Of a DNA stretch of 64,000 bases, positions 1-11,500 are shown piece by piece. Under the pieces are notes generated by a model that saw only the letters and a program-made list of their open reading frames with translations, made no database searches and was not told where the DNA came from. A program made the position numbers and the translations under genes. The DNA comes from Serinus canaria (Eukaryota; Chordata; Aves; Passeriformes; Fringillidae). The stretch is from positions 32,861,245 to 32,925,244 of the forward strand of contig NC_066316.1 in the NCBI RefSeq assembly GCF_022539315.1. Direction: 5' to 3'. Numbering within the stretch: the stretch's first letter is position 1; each line of letters starts with the position of its first letter.

Positions 1-2579
1 TCCTCGCTGTCTTCAGTAACAAACAAGAATAGTGAGCATGACAAATTGATAAAGTTAAAAAGTGGGCACAGCTATTGAAATGAAAGAGTACCAGTGGAAG
101 TTAGCATGCCAGTGTTACTATAATATTTTTTTGTGCAGCCTTAAACTGAGCTCTCCTGATTCTTTGAAAGGAGAGGCTCTTCTTCCTTATAGTTTCACGT
201 GATGCCTGCTACAGAAGAGAGCTGAACATGTGACCTCTGTGTGTGTGTGTGATTCCAATAGAAAAAAAATTACTTTCTTATGTTATCCTTTGTCCTCAGA
301 TATTATTACTGGATGGGGAACTGAGAGAACTTCAGAAAGATGTGTGCCATTTCTCAGTGCACTACATTGAGTGTAGAGTAAAACAGATTTTTTTTGTGAA
401 GTTTGACTCGAGATATCTTGAAACATGAATTGAATTCATCCACGAACAGAAATATTAATAATATTCTAGTTTTTTTAATACCAGCATATATGTTCTCAAC
501 AGTAGAGTGTACGCTGTTATTTTAAGGAAATAAAGGATGGATAATAACATCCAAGACATTTCAGTGAACTAACCTGAGTTTTGGAGGTGTGCATGAGTTG
601 AGACTTAGATGCCATACCTTAAGCAGATATGTTCTGGAGAAAATCTTTTTGTTAAGCTCATAACAATGCTTTAGAAGAAGCACACAAAAAGGAGTTATGT
701 TACTTTGACCTGAAAATGTTGATAAAGCACTACAAACAGACCAGCTGTATTCAGTTTCTCTTCTTTACACATTTACATTTTAAAGTGTGCTCAGTTATCT
801 GTACATATTGCCAGTGATGATATTTTGACGACATTGAAGTCTGTGACAACTCCCTTTGATTGCAGCAGCACTTTGATGCTCTCATTTTCATGTACATATT
901 GAATGAAACATAGAAGTAGTTCATTCAGTTGTGTTTAGCTTTTTGTTTTGGTTTGTGCAGAGGAAAGAACATCTTACCAGGTAATGATGGGACAACAAAA
1001 GCTAAATAATAAAAAGAATAAGGCAGTTAGTGATAAGTTTAACACATGGAAATGTCAAAATCCTGTTTTGATAGTATGAACATGTCTGTAATATGGAAAA
1101 TAAGGACACTCTGTCAAAGTGTGTATGAGGGCTACTACTATGGAAAACTGCACAAATGAATGCTCTATCAATTTTACATCCTGACTAAAGGCTTTGAGTG
1201 GCAAAGCTGCTTAGATATTGCAATTATGGTGGTAATAGTCTGCACCACAGTGCCTCACAGTTCATCACAAAAAACATCACAGGCATGTATGTACTGTCCT
1301 TTTTCAAGAAAATGTCAAAATGCTGAAACTTCTGAAGCAGCTTCTGAGGATCTTCAAAGCCAGCTAGGTGACTCCTGCCTATAATGTAAAATCTTTCTCA
1401 CTCCTGTAAATATCTCTTCCTCAGAGGCTCTTCCTTTTCCAGACAAGGGAAGTACTTCACCTTAATGTTTTGTCAGCTATCTTTTGCCACATGATTGTCA
1501 GTATTTGTCCCCCAAACTTAATGAAATGGCTGAAACATTAGGCTACCTAGTTATAAGAAAGAAGAAGTATGGATAAAAACAGAAAGGCAGCACAGATAAA
1601 AGTCTGTAGTCATATATAAAAGCTTGAATTATGGTAGTAGAAATTCTTCTTTGACTGGTTCAAAGAAAGCATGTATGGTCAGCCCAAACCAATTTGATGA
1701 GAAATCAGTTCTTTCATCTAGTATCTCAGAAAAAAATAATAAAATTAATTAAAAGAAGTAAATTAAAATGCCCAAAGGTTCTCAGCTCTTCCCACCCCAT
1801 TAATGGCAATATGGTGAGCATGTTGCAGTAGAATGAGAACTCGCTCAGCATACGCTTGGGAACAAATGGAAATGAAGCAATGTAACTATATACACTGTAG
1901 GTGGATTTATCTGATCAAATGCAGAGATCTACAGTGTAGATGTCTCCTGACAAGTTCATCACACTAAGTTCCTTTTGTAGTCAATGAGAGAAATGAGAAT
2001 TCCCAGGATGTGGCTCATCCCAAAGTAGACATATATGTGTAGTCAGACAAACTGTTTCCAAACACCTATTCCTCAACTGGTTGGAAAGGGAATTTGAATG
2101 TTAGTCATTAGTTACAGACTAGTTAGAAATCAGTATTTACCTGATATTTTAACTTCATCTAAAGTGGGTTGAATTCTTCATTTCTTTTTTAGTACAACTA
2201 AGATGCCAAAAGATTTTACTGTATATTCCCCAAGTGTTGTCATTTCACCTGACTGAATGCTGGGGCTCAGGAGAGATCCTGAGTTTCAGGAAGTCCCTCT
2301 ATTAATCTGTCTTTTGGACAGTCCCTTCATCAACCTCTTCATTGTGGGTAATGTTTCCCCTCTAGAATTCCGTGGTTTCACTATTTAAACTTCGTAAGTA
2401 GAATTTTTAAAAAAATCTTATTTTGGTTGTCCATTCCAACACTCAAGTCCACCTCTTCTATCTTTCTCTCCTCCAATAGTGCAACTTTTTCTACATCAGT
2501 CCTATGAGAGGTTTGTTACCTATACTTAAGATATCTTTTCAGCTGTTTTAATTCAGAACTTTCCTTTTGTGCCAGACAG
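1..2579. other. Intergenic sequence, no gene seen
   Basis: AT-rich sequence with only short open frames. A short (TG)n run lies near 238-250. I recognise no exon, RNA gene or repeat family here. Confidence 0.5.
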
Positions 2580-3160
2580 ATCACAGGATCACAGAATCAC
2601 AGAACATGCAGAGGTGGAAGGGAGCCCCAAGGGTCATCCAGTCAGCCTCCTGGCCCTGCACAGCACCACCTCAGAGAGTCACACCAGCTGCCCAAGAGCA
2701 TTGTCCAAATGCTTCTCCAATTGCTGCTTGAACTCTGCCAGGCTGGTGCTGTGACCACTTCCCTGGGGAACCTGTTCCAGTGCCCACCCACCCTCTGGGT
2801 GAAGAATCTTTTCCAAATATCCAACTTAAACCTCCCCCAACACAACTTCAGGCCATTCCCTCGGGTCCTGTCACTGGCACCACAGAGCAGAGATCAGTGC
2901 CTGCCCCTCCTCATCCTCTCATGAGGAAGCTGGAACTGCAATGACATGTCCCCTCAGTCTCCTCTTCTGCAGGCTGAACAGACCAAGTGCCCTCAGCTGC
3001 TCCCCAAGACCATCTTTGTTGCCCTCTTTTGAACACTAATAGCTTTATATCCTTCTTACATAGTGGCACCCAAAACTGCACTCAGTGTTCAAGGTGAGGT
3101 CGCACCAGTGCAGAGCAGAATGGGACACTCACATCCCTTAACCTGCTGGTGATGTTTTGT
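2580..3160 (-). mobile_element. CR1 LINE 3' fragment
   Basis: The left end carries the reverse complement of the CR1 3' tail (repeated CACAGAATCACAGAA-like units). The typical CR1 3' region follows in antisense, including the segment on a lead-in failing to hold at 'ccaccctctgggtgaagaatctttt' (about 2787-2811). The element therefore points leftwards. It is a 5'-truncated, diverged copy with no open reverse transcriptase frame. CR1 is the dominant LINE of birds, which supports the host assignment. Confidence 0.85.
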
Positions 3161-4540
3161 GTCTACCTTGAGTTTTCCAAATTTAAATTTAAGCCTATCC
3201 ATCATGAAAACGGAGCCTCTTGAACATCTGAATATCTACCTACCCACTGCCACAGAACTGCTCGTTTTGTCTTAATGTCAAGAAACCTATCTTGCAGGCT
3301 TTTTCACAAATAATATTTCAAGATTATTGACCATTCTTAGCATCCTCTCTCACACTGCCTTTGGAAATGTTACATCAAAATTGGATGATCTTGGTACTAA
3401 CCCTTCTTCAAGTTGTGAACAATCAGAGTGATCAGTCTCCTTTTCACACATTTCCTATACATCTACTTATTTTCCACTAAATTTTACAGAATTATTTTAT
3501 CTGGATAAAATCAAGGCCTTTACACTGCCCTTTTCCCCCTGACTGCACCTCCAGCTTGTCAAGAGAACGTGGAATGCCACTCCTGTCCTTGAGTGTACCT
3601 GAACATGATCAAACTTGCAATCAATGTTAATTATTCCATCATACAGCTGATCCATGGAGACCCTAAGAGCTTGAGAGCCTGGCTAGCAAATTTGACCACT
3701 GAGGTCAAAATGACAGGACTTTTGTGCATTTTGCTGTGTTTTCCATCCTTCTCTCTAGAAAACTGCAGTTAGATAGCAATTGACAAGCCAAAGGAGAATT
3801 AAACCTTATGTGCTGCTTCTTCTCCCTCTGTTGAACTGGTTTTCACCATCTGCCACGATGGTCTCCAGGTGGCACCTGCCTCCCTAGACTAAAGCATCTT
3901 TCCTCTGTTCATGGAGCTAGAAACTTCCACAAGTGAAAGTCATTTCAAATAAGCCCCTGGGACTCCAGGGAGAGCCTGCCTCTATGGAGAGCGTGCACTG
4001 CTGGGCATTGCAGGCACTTTCACACAGTTTTCAGCACACACACATCTGTTAGGAGATCCTATTAGAGAAGTTAGAGATTGCTTCCCAGTTTGCCTCAGTC
4101 CTTGCTTTTATGGTTTTTACTAGGTCTGTGAGAGTTAAAAGCAGCCTTCCTGCTTGGAGTAGTATACAGGAGATAAGATTTCAACATAAACCAGTTTACA
4201 GTGAACTTTGATAATTTTTTTGATGTATGATGGTATGATACAGCTCTCCAATTGCAGGGAAATAGATTGAAGGTCCTTTTCAGTCCTGTATTCCTTATCA
4301 TGTAGGGAAACCTTTTATTGCACAGGCAATTGGGCTTGGACATGCAGAGACCAGGATTCTGCTCAGAGACATTGTCCATGACTTTCAGCAATGTTTTCTA
4401 CATTTTAGGTACGATAAATAAGCGTATTTAGTAAAACAAAAGCACTTTTTACCTTTCCCAACACCAAGTGCAAACATTTAAAAGTTATTTTGTAACATCT
4501 TACATTCCAGGTCATGTTTGAAGATTAAAAAAATGGAGAT
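3161..4540. other. Intergenic sequence, no gene seen
   Basis: No exon or repeat family recognised between the CR1 fragment and the decayed plasminogen-type promoter. Confidence 0.45.
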
Positions 4541-4549
4541 TGGAACAGA

Positions 4550-4619
4550 GGAAATTATTAACTTCATTTATCACATTTGTTTGCCGATGCGTAACTCTGG
4601 TGGGAATCAATAAAAGTTT
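4550..4619 (+). promoter_or_regulatory. Relic promoter of decayed plasminogen-like copy
   Basis: The 13-mer at 4550-4562 matches the HNF1 palindrome GTTAATNATTAAC with two mismatches. The TCAATAAAAGTTT segment at 4607-4619 is the counterpart of 27254-27266 in the other copy. Both elements sit at similar distances upstream of the exon-1 start position as in that copy. Confidence 0.55.
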
Positions 4620-4683
4620 ATTTTATTGATTCAAACACACAGCACTCACATACACAGCTGCAAGCCCAGCCAGCTGGGCTGAA

Positions 4684-4731
4684 ATAGGGATTAGGAAAGC
4701 TGTCTTTCTCTTGCATTTCTATGCTCAGGAA
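4684..4731 (+). pseudogene. Relic exon 1 (signal peptide), start codon lost
   Basis: It aligns with 27308-27356: GGGATTAG followed by AAAGCTG.CTTTCTCTT is shared. The ATG position reads ATA, a few bases are missing before the exon end, and the donor has GA instead of GT. No signal peptide could be made from it. Confidence 0.8.
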
Positions 4732-7700
4732 ATATTTGTTTGCTCTTACATTTGAATTAGTAAAGTCAAACCCAGGTATTTTCAGTGTCAAGTTTGTGAA
4801 GTCACATGGTGATTTCCAGATTTCCTGACCAACTCCAGTCACTGCCATTGCATCAGATCTGTGGTAGCTGAGAATTACAAAAATCAAGAGTCTTTATCAA
4901 GTTATTCATCTATTTTCTGTAAATAGTCATATATACATTTAATGTACAAATATTAGTACGTGTGTTCCACATTAAAGACCTGTCAACAGAATCTGCAGAT
5001 ATAACTTTTTTCTCTGAGGAAAAACTTTTGGAGGTGCTGGCACAAGCATGAAAACGAGTGCCATGCTCCTAACAAGCTATTGCAAGATTCTCTAGGATTT
5101 AAGGAGGGCGTTAAGATATAGAACCCAAGTACCAAGTACTGCTAAAGTAGTATCAGGCTTGATAAATTAGGGTGTAATCACACTGGAATGAAAATGGCTG
5201 GCGGGGCAGGGCTGGGGAAACTGCCCTATTTGGATACCCTGTTATCCAGGGTCACTTCCCTGGTTGTCCCTTTATAGCTGCTTGTGGGGTAGATAGACAC
5301 AGTCTAGATGCCCATGTGTCCCTGACATTCTTAGAATGAGACTTTTGAAAGTCCAAAACAAGGTTCTCTTTCATCTCAGTTAAAATGACATCTATTGAAC
5401 ACCACTGAAATGTGGAACTGTTCCTGTATCTGCTCATCTGTTGCTAAGAAATGTTTCACAATAAAGCCTATTTTAATAAGCCTATTTAATAAGCCTATTT
5501 TTCACAATAGATCCTAATTTTAATCCTCCTTTTCTGAAATCCGAACTTCTAAAAAGCACTATGAGTAAAAGCACAAAACATTCCCTCTTTTCTACAGCTA
5601 CATGTTGATGACGATTTCTTATTGCATTTCAAAATAGGACCAAAATAGACTTCAGGTGATTTAAAAATAATTTTCAGTTACCAAGATCTTGCAGGATTTT
5701 TTTTAGGGAAATGTAATTACCTTCACAAAATGCTAAGTAATCTGATAAACTTTTAAAAATATTTCTATTGCTTTTTAGGTTACCTGTAAAAGTTTTGGAC
5801 ATTTGGGGTAAATAGTTCAGTAAACACAGTACACAATCAGCTTTCATGTAGCATCAAAATGTATGTTTTCATTTAAACATTAAAAAGCCTATTTTGCTGT
5901 TGTAACTGCATTTTTAAGATACAGCAACAAGAAGGTAAATACCTTTTGTACAATTCTGTGATAATTCAAAAATACCATGTGACAAAAGCATTGAAAAAAT
6001 TACAAAGTAGAGCAAGGATGTGCTCTGTGTACTTTGGGTTATTAAAAACTGTTATTAAATCTGATTATCCTTATTATTTCCAGTTATTGCAATATTGTGC
6101 TGCTTAAATATCTTTGATTACCCAGTTTCATTTCTATGAGAAGTGTCTGCAAAGCAAATAGATCCGTTTATTTTTCTTGCTGTCCTAATCAATTTTCCTG
6201 TGCTTATAATAGAATGGGCTTCAGACCATGATGGTAAGTATTGCTAGTGTTTTGAAACCAGTTCTTTACATTTTTATTTTAAAGTCCCTGTCAGACAGGT
6301 GTTTAAGCCACATTTTCCTTTTCTTGCAGCTGCTTTGAGATTCATTTAATTCTCTCTTCCACTTGAGTATGCATCCCACCCAAATACTCTTCTGTTCAGC
6401 TTGAACCAGCTAGAATGCACATTCCTTTATGAGAAAAAATGAATGAGTAGCTGAACTGGAACTATTTTGAAGCACACACAGAATTTGAGATTAGAGATTC
6501 AAAGAGTCACAGATGGCTCACAAATTGATTGCTTTATAATCCTGTAAGGGGTTGTCAGAGAAGTGTTCTGCCTCACTGTCTGCATACTTCCAAGGCCCTC
6601 CTTCATATCACATTTGATTAATTTATAATTTTGCATAGATTTAGCCTCATGGCTCTGCTGTGAGCAAGGCATGCCAGGTAACTGGAAGTGAGATCTAAAA
6701 TGGCATAGTGCAAAGTGTCAAGGCATTGATTGGGAAGAGCCCTCTGCTATGCACTAAGCTAATATTCATCTTCAGAAGCAATATTCTGTGCTGCTAAAGG
6801 CTCTGTCTTTGCCCTGCCTTCTCCTGTGTTCCTCACCACCCATTCCAGCAGCATTATCCTGTACCACTCCCAGGAGAATGAGCTTCATTCTGTGTCACCA
6901 CTAATGCAGAAGAAAGAAATAACACTTTCATGCTACATGGGAAGCTGGAGATAAAGCCACATGTGTCAGAGGCAGCAGCAGAACTGCTTGAACAAAACAG
7001 CCTATTGACTTTCATGTGTTTTCCTCTCTTGGTTTCAACAGGGTCTTCCTGTTGAAAACAATACAACTTTAATGAGTTTCCTTTCATAAGTACTCTGTTA
7101 AGATCTCTAATTTTACTTCATTGATGGTGGTGGAATAACATGCATGTTTCTGTAGGACCAGGGTTTGAAATTTGCTAAATCTGCTACAAGTGCAGAAATT
7201 CAGTTAGGTAAGGCATATATAAAGTGATACTGATTCATCAGTAGTGTATTTTGTTTCACTTTATCTTCTAGAGTGAAAAAAGAAAAAAAAGAAAGGAGGG
7301 GGCAGGATATTATAGAGGAATAAAAGACAGAACTCCGAAGAGGGTGCTGTGCCAGAACTGGGTGGGTAGCACAATCCACACATAAATGTTTGATCTTGTC
7401 ATATTTGTCCAAATATTATGAGTGATCATTTCTGAAATATCCATTATTAGCATACTTTAAGCAATATTATACCATGGGTTATCAAAGACAGTTCTTTTTG
7501 CTGAGGTTAATTTATAGTGAATACTTTCCTCTACATATCTTTCACTCTGACTTTTATCTCTCACCACAAAAGTAAGAAAGACAAATATGCTTTGAAGACA
7601 CTGTGCAATTCACCCCATTTTGATTAAAATTGTATCATATGCTTCCAGCTTTGTGGTTCTTGATCAGGCAAAACACACACTTGGAAAAAATACCACTCAC

Positions 7701-7993
7701 TTACACATCCTTAAATGGAGACAGGATTTTTTTGGTTAGGGAACAGATAGTAAGTGAGAAATGAAACTGAAATAGTATCATTACATTGATCCACCTTTTT
7801 CTGCCAATAAAAAGATCAACATCTGTTGATGTTACTATATGAGAAGCATGCAAGAAGGCCTGTTTGCTCTTCAGGTGGACTCAAACAGGTATGATGTGTG
7901 TCACTGAAAAATTCTGTTGTTTAATCAGTTTCCTCTCTATAGCTTAAAAAAAAAAAACAAAAAACCCAACAGTTCTTTATGTAAACCTCTTGT

Positions 7994-8060
7994 AAACCTT
8001 GTTAGAACCTAGGTTAACCTTGTTCTAAACTAGGTTTAAACCTTGTTTAACCTAGGTTAG
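7994..8060. repeat. Three ~22-bp repeats with palindromic core
   Basis: Three imperfect direct copies of AACCTTGTT plus a block related to the palindrome AACCTAGGTT (middle copy degenerate). It lies in a non-coding stretch of the decayed gene copy. Confidence 0.65.
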
Positions 8061-8280
8061 AACAATAGGTATGGCAATAAAAGTAAAATAGCTGATGCAG
8101 CGAGAAAATATAGAGTACTGTTGCATACAGTAATATAAAACTAAATATTAATAATATGAATAAATAAAGAAGTACATTTCTAATTTAAAAATACACAGGA
8201 GACTGTTGAAATCCTGTAAAGTGTGGATATGTGTCTGGTGGTTCTTTCAGGGCAGGCAATGGAGAGACTTTTTATGCCAG

Positions 8281-8382
8281 CTTATCTTATGGAAAAATAT
8301 TCAGGCAAACACAGAGGATCCACAAGGGGAGCATCCATTTTCTTGGCTTTCAGGTTGCATGAATTGGGCCACAAACACTTGG
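8281..8382 (+). pseudogene. Relic exon 4 (kringle 1, first half)
   Basis: TTATCTTATG matches TTACCTTATG at the start of the other copy's exon 4. ACACAGAGGATCC matches the tract encoding the kringle Y-R-G motif. Near the end, GGGCCACAAAC matches the tract encoding the P-H-K segment. Kringle cysteine codons are degraded. Acceptor-like CCAGC precedes it. Confidence 0.6.
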
Positions 8383-8454
8383 AAAAAACAAAACTAAAAA
8401 AGCTTCACTTATTATGTAATGATATTTTCCTTTCCATTACAACTTTGGAGATTA

Positions 8455-8590
8455 AATTTTCATTCATGTGGGGTTTGAAAAAACTGCAGGAAACCTGACA
8501 GGAATGAAAATAGACCGTGGTGTTTCACAACTGCTCCTGACACCACACTGAATTACTGTGGCATCCCAGAGTGTAAACATGAGAACAAGA
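8455..8590 (+). pseudogene. Relic exon 5 (kringle 1, second half)
   Basis: The frame gives [20 protein letters not shown] followed by a segment with NYCGIPEC, the classic second half of a kringle (Cys, PWC, NYC, PEC). It aligns closely with 33281-33444. The codon before K-N-C is TGA where the other copy has GAA, and one Tyr codon is missing. Intron 4 upstream has shrunk to about 70 bases, against 1,028 in the other copy. Confidence 0.88.
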
Positions 8591-11500
8591 TATATTTAAG
8601 TATGAAACAACATTCAGATCCTTCTGTGTTTGTTTTATTTTGAAGGAGCCATTTGCTTTGCATGTGAATTTAGAGCATTTTTACTGTTAAGACTGGATTT
8701 ATTCGTATGAATCACTAAAATGTAGTTTGACAAAGTCCAGTTACTATGCCTAGAAGAAAGGACCTAGTTTTGGCTTCTGCTAAGGACAGAGTACTTCTAC
8801 TTCTCAGTAGCCTGTAGTGCTTCTTGTCATACCTTTTTCTTGTCTCTTATTCTCACTTTTTCCTGCTGTCTCCAGTTTTGTTTTTCCAGCTGACATTTTC
8901 ACATTTTTGTTTTCAACCTCTCATTCAACCTCCCTAATGCTACAGTTCTGAGCCGGGTGGAGTGGGTTCATGTAAAAGTCTCTGCTAAAACTCTCCTCAG
9001 CACCACTGATTGTTTATTGATCTTGTGTGCAAGCTGCAAATCTTTCTCAGCCAGGGGTAGAAAATAGAGACTTTTGATCACTGGGGGATCTGACACTGAC
9101 GATTTCAAGCCTGCTGATTGACAAATTAGGGACTTCTACTTTTCCTTTTAGCTGTAAGAGAATACAAGAATTTATCAGAAAGAACACAACTAAAGATAGG
9201 TGGTAAAATTAACCTATTGGACTTCAAATTTCTTATTCCATGTGGGTGGGGGGAAAGTGAAAATGAGGAGATAAAAAAATGAAAATATAATTTATTTTTT
9301 TTAAATCCTGGACATTATTGTCCTAAATCTTACTCATGAAAAATTATATTTCAAGACATTTTTTAGCTGTATGTGAAGGCTTTGCATACAAACAAATGCA
9401 GTGTGCCAAAGTGAAATTGAAATGCAAGTGCTCCTACCAAGTACCATCTGTTGCATGAAGTTGTTCCAGACACCCTTAAAAATGCCTTCTGGTCTCTGTT
9501 CTCAATCATTCCTTGACTGCTTACTAATCTGTCTGCTGTTTCTAGCCCATTTTACTTATTTCCTAAATACTGAGGGGACAGGGGGGATTTTTAAAATTTA
9601 AACAATAAATGAAATTAAGGGACTGGTTTCTGCTGTTCCTTACATATGCTGATATGTCAGTGCAGAAGTTTGAATTACCATGGGTCAGTCTCTTTCACAG
9701 GAAAGAAATGGCAAGCCTGGAGCTTGGTGATGCCACATTGTCACAACAGAACAGTAAGGGGTTTCCCAAATGCCTATGTTTGGTTTGCATTGTTTGTGCT
9801 ATGTTAGCCAGCTGCTCTTACTCTCCACACAATTGCCTTACAGTACTTAGAAGTAGAGGAGAATGTGCTGGATTTTAAAAAAAAAACATGTTTCCAAATA
9901 TTAAATTTGACCCTTCAGTCCTTTTTTCACAAATTGTGGACTAAATGTAAATGAAGAGGATCCCTTTAAATTGCCCTTGAAATTTTAAGAGTTGTCATTA
10001 CTCTTCAGGAACATATTGAAGAGCAGCAATTCAGACATATGGCAGAATAGCCGTCTGCTTTCCAAAGCATCTCTTCATAAATATTTGTGAGAGCTGCAAT
10101 AGCCTTTAAAGTGCTTTAGAGAGTAATAGATGGAAAAATTGAACAGCTTGTCATTCATCAGTGGCCTGGACTGTGTTTTATATGGCAAAGCAATCACAAT
10201 TTGTAGCAAGGCTCCCATTAGCTGTAAACTGTAATGGCAATGATAAGACAATACTGTTAATTTAACTGACTCTTTTTCAGCTTTCTCATCAGTCTTTTTT
10301 CCTCAAATCCTCTCAGTGTGTTCTGTCTTCTTCCCACATAAATCTCTGTTCAAACCTGCCAACAACTCATCTCTTATTTTATGTTCCATCCTAAATCCCT
10401 CTTTTCTGATCAACAATTTTTTGTGTGCATGAAATTATTCTGTTTGTGAAACTGTTGGAGGTCCTGTCCCTGTTCTGACTCAGGACACAAAAATTAATTG
10501 AGCTCTTTTAAATTCCTGGGGAGAGAAAGACCATTCCCTTCACTGTCCCACCCAGTGATCACTGTCCTATCCAGTCATCACAGGGCAAGCTCTTATATGG
10601 GGAAATGCTCACTGAATTCATTATAACTATTGTTAATTGGGAGTCCTCACCCAAATTCACATGCATATGTGCTCATGTGTCCTTCAACCTAAAAATTATA
10701 CAGGACTTACCTTTTGTTTTGTCAATTTCTGATAAAGAAAAAGAAAACCTTTTTACTTTTATGGTAAAATTCTACTTATGAAAGAAGATGTCACCCTGAC
10801 TTTTAAAGATTTTCTTAGCCATCTGATGTTTACATTCTTGTAACGAACTTTCTCACACACTTTCTGTAAATAACTCATTGTTTTTTATTCTTTTATAGAA
10901 AAAGAGAAATTTGATAGACTGTTAGTTTGTCCAGTGTCATTGGAGAGGTGGCACTTTCACCCTCCAATCCACTGTCACTTTTGGAAAACTATAAATGTTG
11001 GAGTCAGAAAATAAACTTCCCCTTCCTCTTCACCTTGAGAGCAGCAGTGCATGTGCTGGTGTTGTTTTGTGCCCTATAGTGACAAGAAGTGGTTCAATTT
11101 AAATGGGAATTCAAAGGAAAAAAAGAGAATTGGTTTCTACAGTTGCATCTATGTTCTCATGAGTGTCAATCAGCAGGAATGCTACATTGTGGGGCATTAC
11201 TTCTCCAGTCAGAACATTTGTGCAGCCGGCGGCTGACACTCTACCAACACTGCTGGGTTTTATCAAGAAAGAAGTGGACGATTGCCCTGCTCACTGCAAA
11301 GGCCCCCAGACTCTGTCAGCTCCCAAGCCATGTCTGGGCACTCTGTGAGACCATGCTGGCCAGCGTGGGCCAGAGCTGTGCCAGGCAATGTGCCAACCTT
11401 TGAACAGCTTGCGCCATCACGGGGCAGCGCGCGGGTCCGGGCTCCGGGCACGTTTCGTTTACTTGGACAGACGTAGTCTTTGTCCCCTCTTCCATAAAGG

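Larger units (their letters stand above)
4541..8590 (+). pseudogene. Decayed plasminogen-like gene copy, 5' part only
   Basis: This is a second, broken copy of the 5' half of the gene at 27.3 kb. Seen directly: an HNF1-like site and TCAATAAAA box (4550-4619), an exon-1 relic (4684-4731), an exon-4 relic (8281-8382) and an exon-5 relic (about 8455-8590). Weaker traces of exons 2 (near 6211) and 3 (near 7042) are in the same order. Relic spacing of exons 3 to 4 is about 1.24 kb against 1.16 kb in the better-preserved copy; exons 2 to 3 is about 0.83 kb against 0.77 kb. Lesions: the start ATG is now ATA, the first donor GT is now GA, exon 1 has lost a few bases, and exon 5 has an in-frame TGA before its Cys. 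No kringle 2-5 or protease relic was found downstream. It is best explained as an old tandem duplicate that lost function. Confidence 0.8.

Noticed and set aside
6211..6231. Possible 21-base micro-exon between TAATAG and GTAAGT
   Set aside because: It fits better as a degraded piece of plasminogen exon 2 in the relic copy. No neighbouring exons support a live gene.
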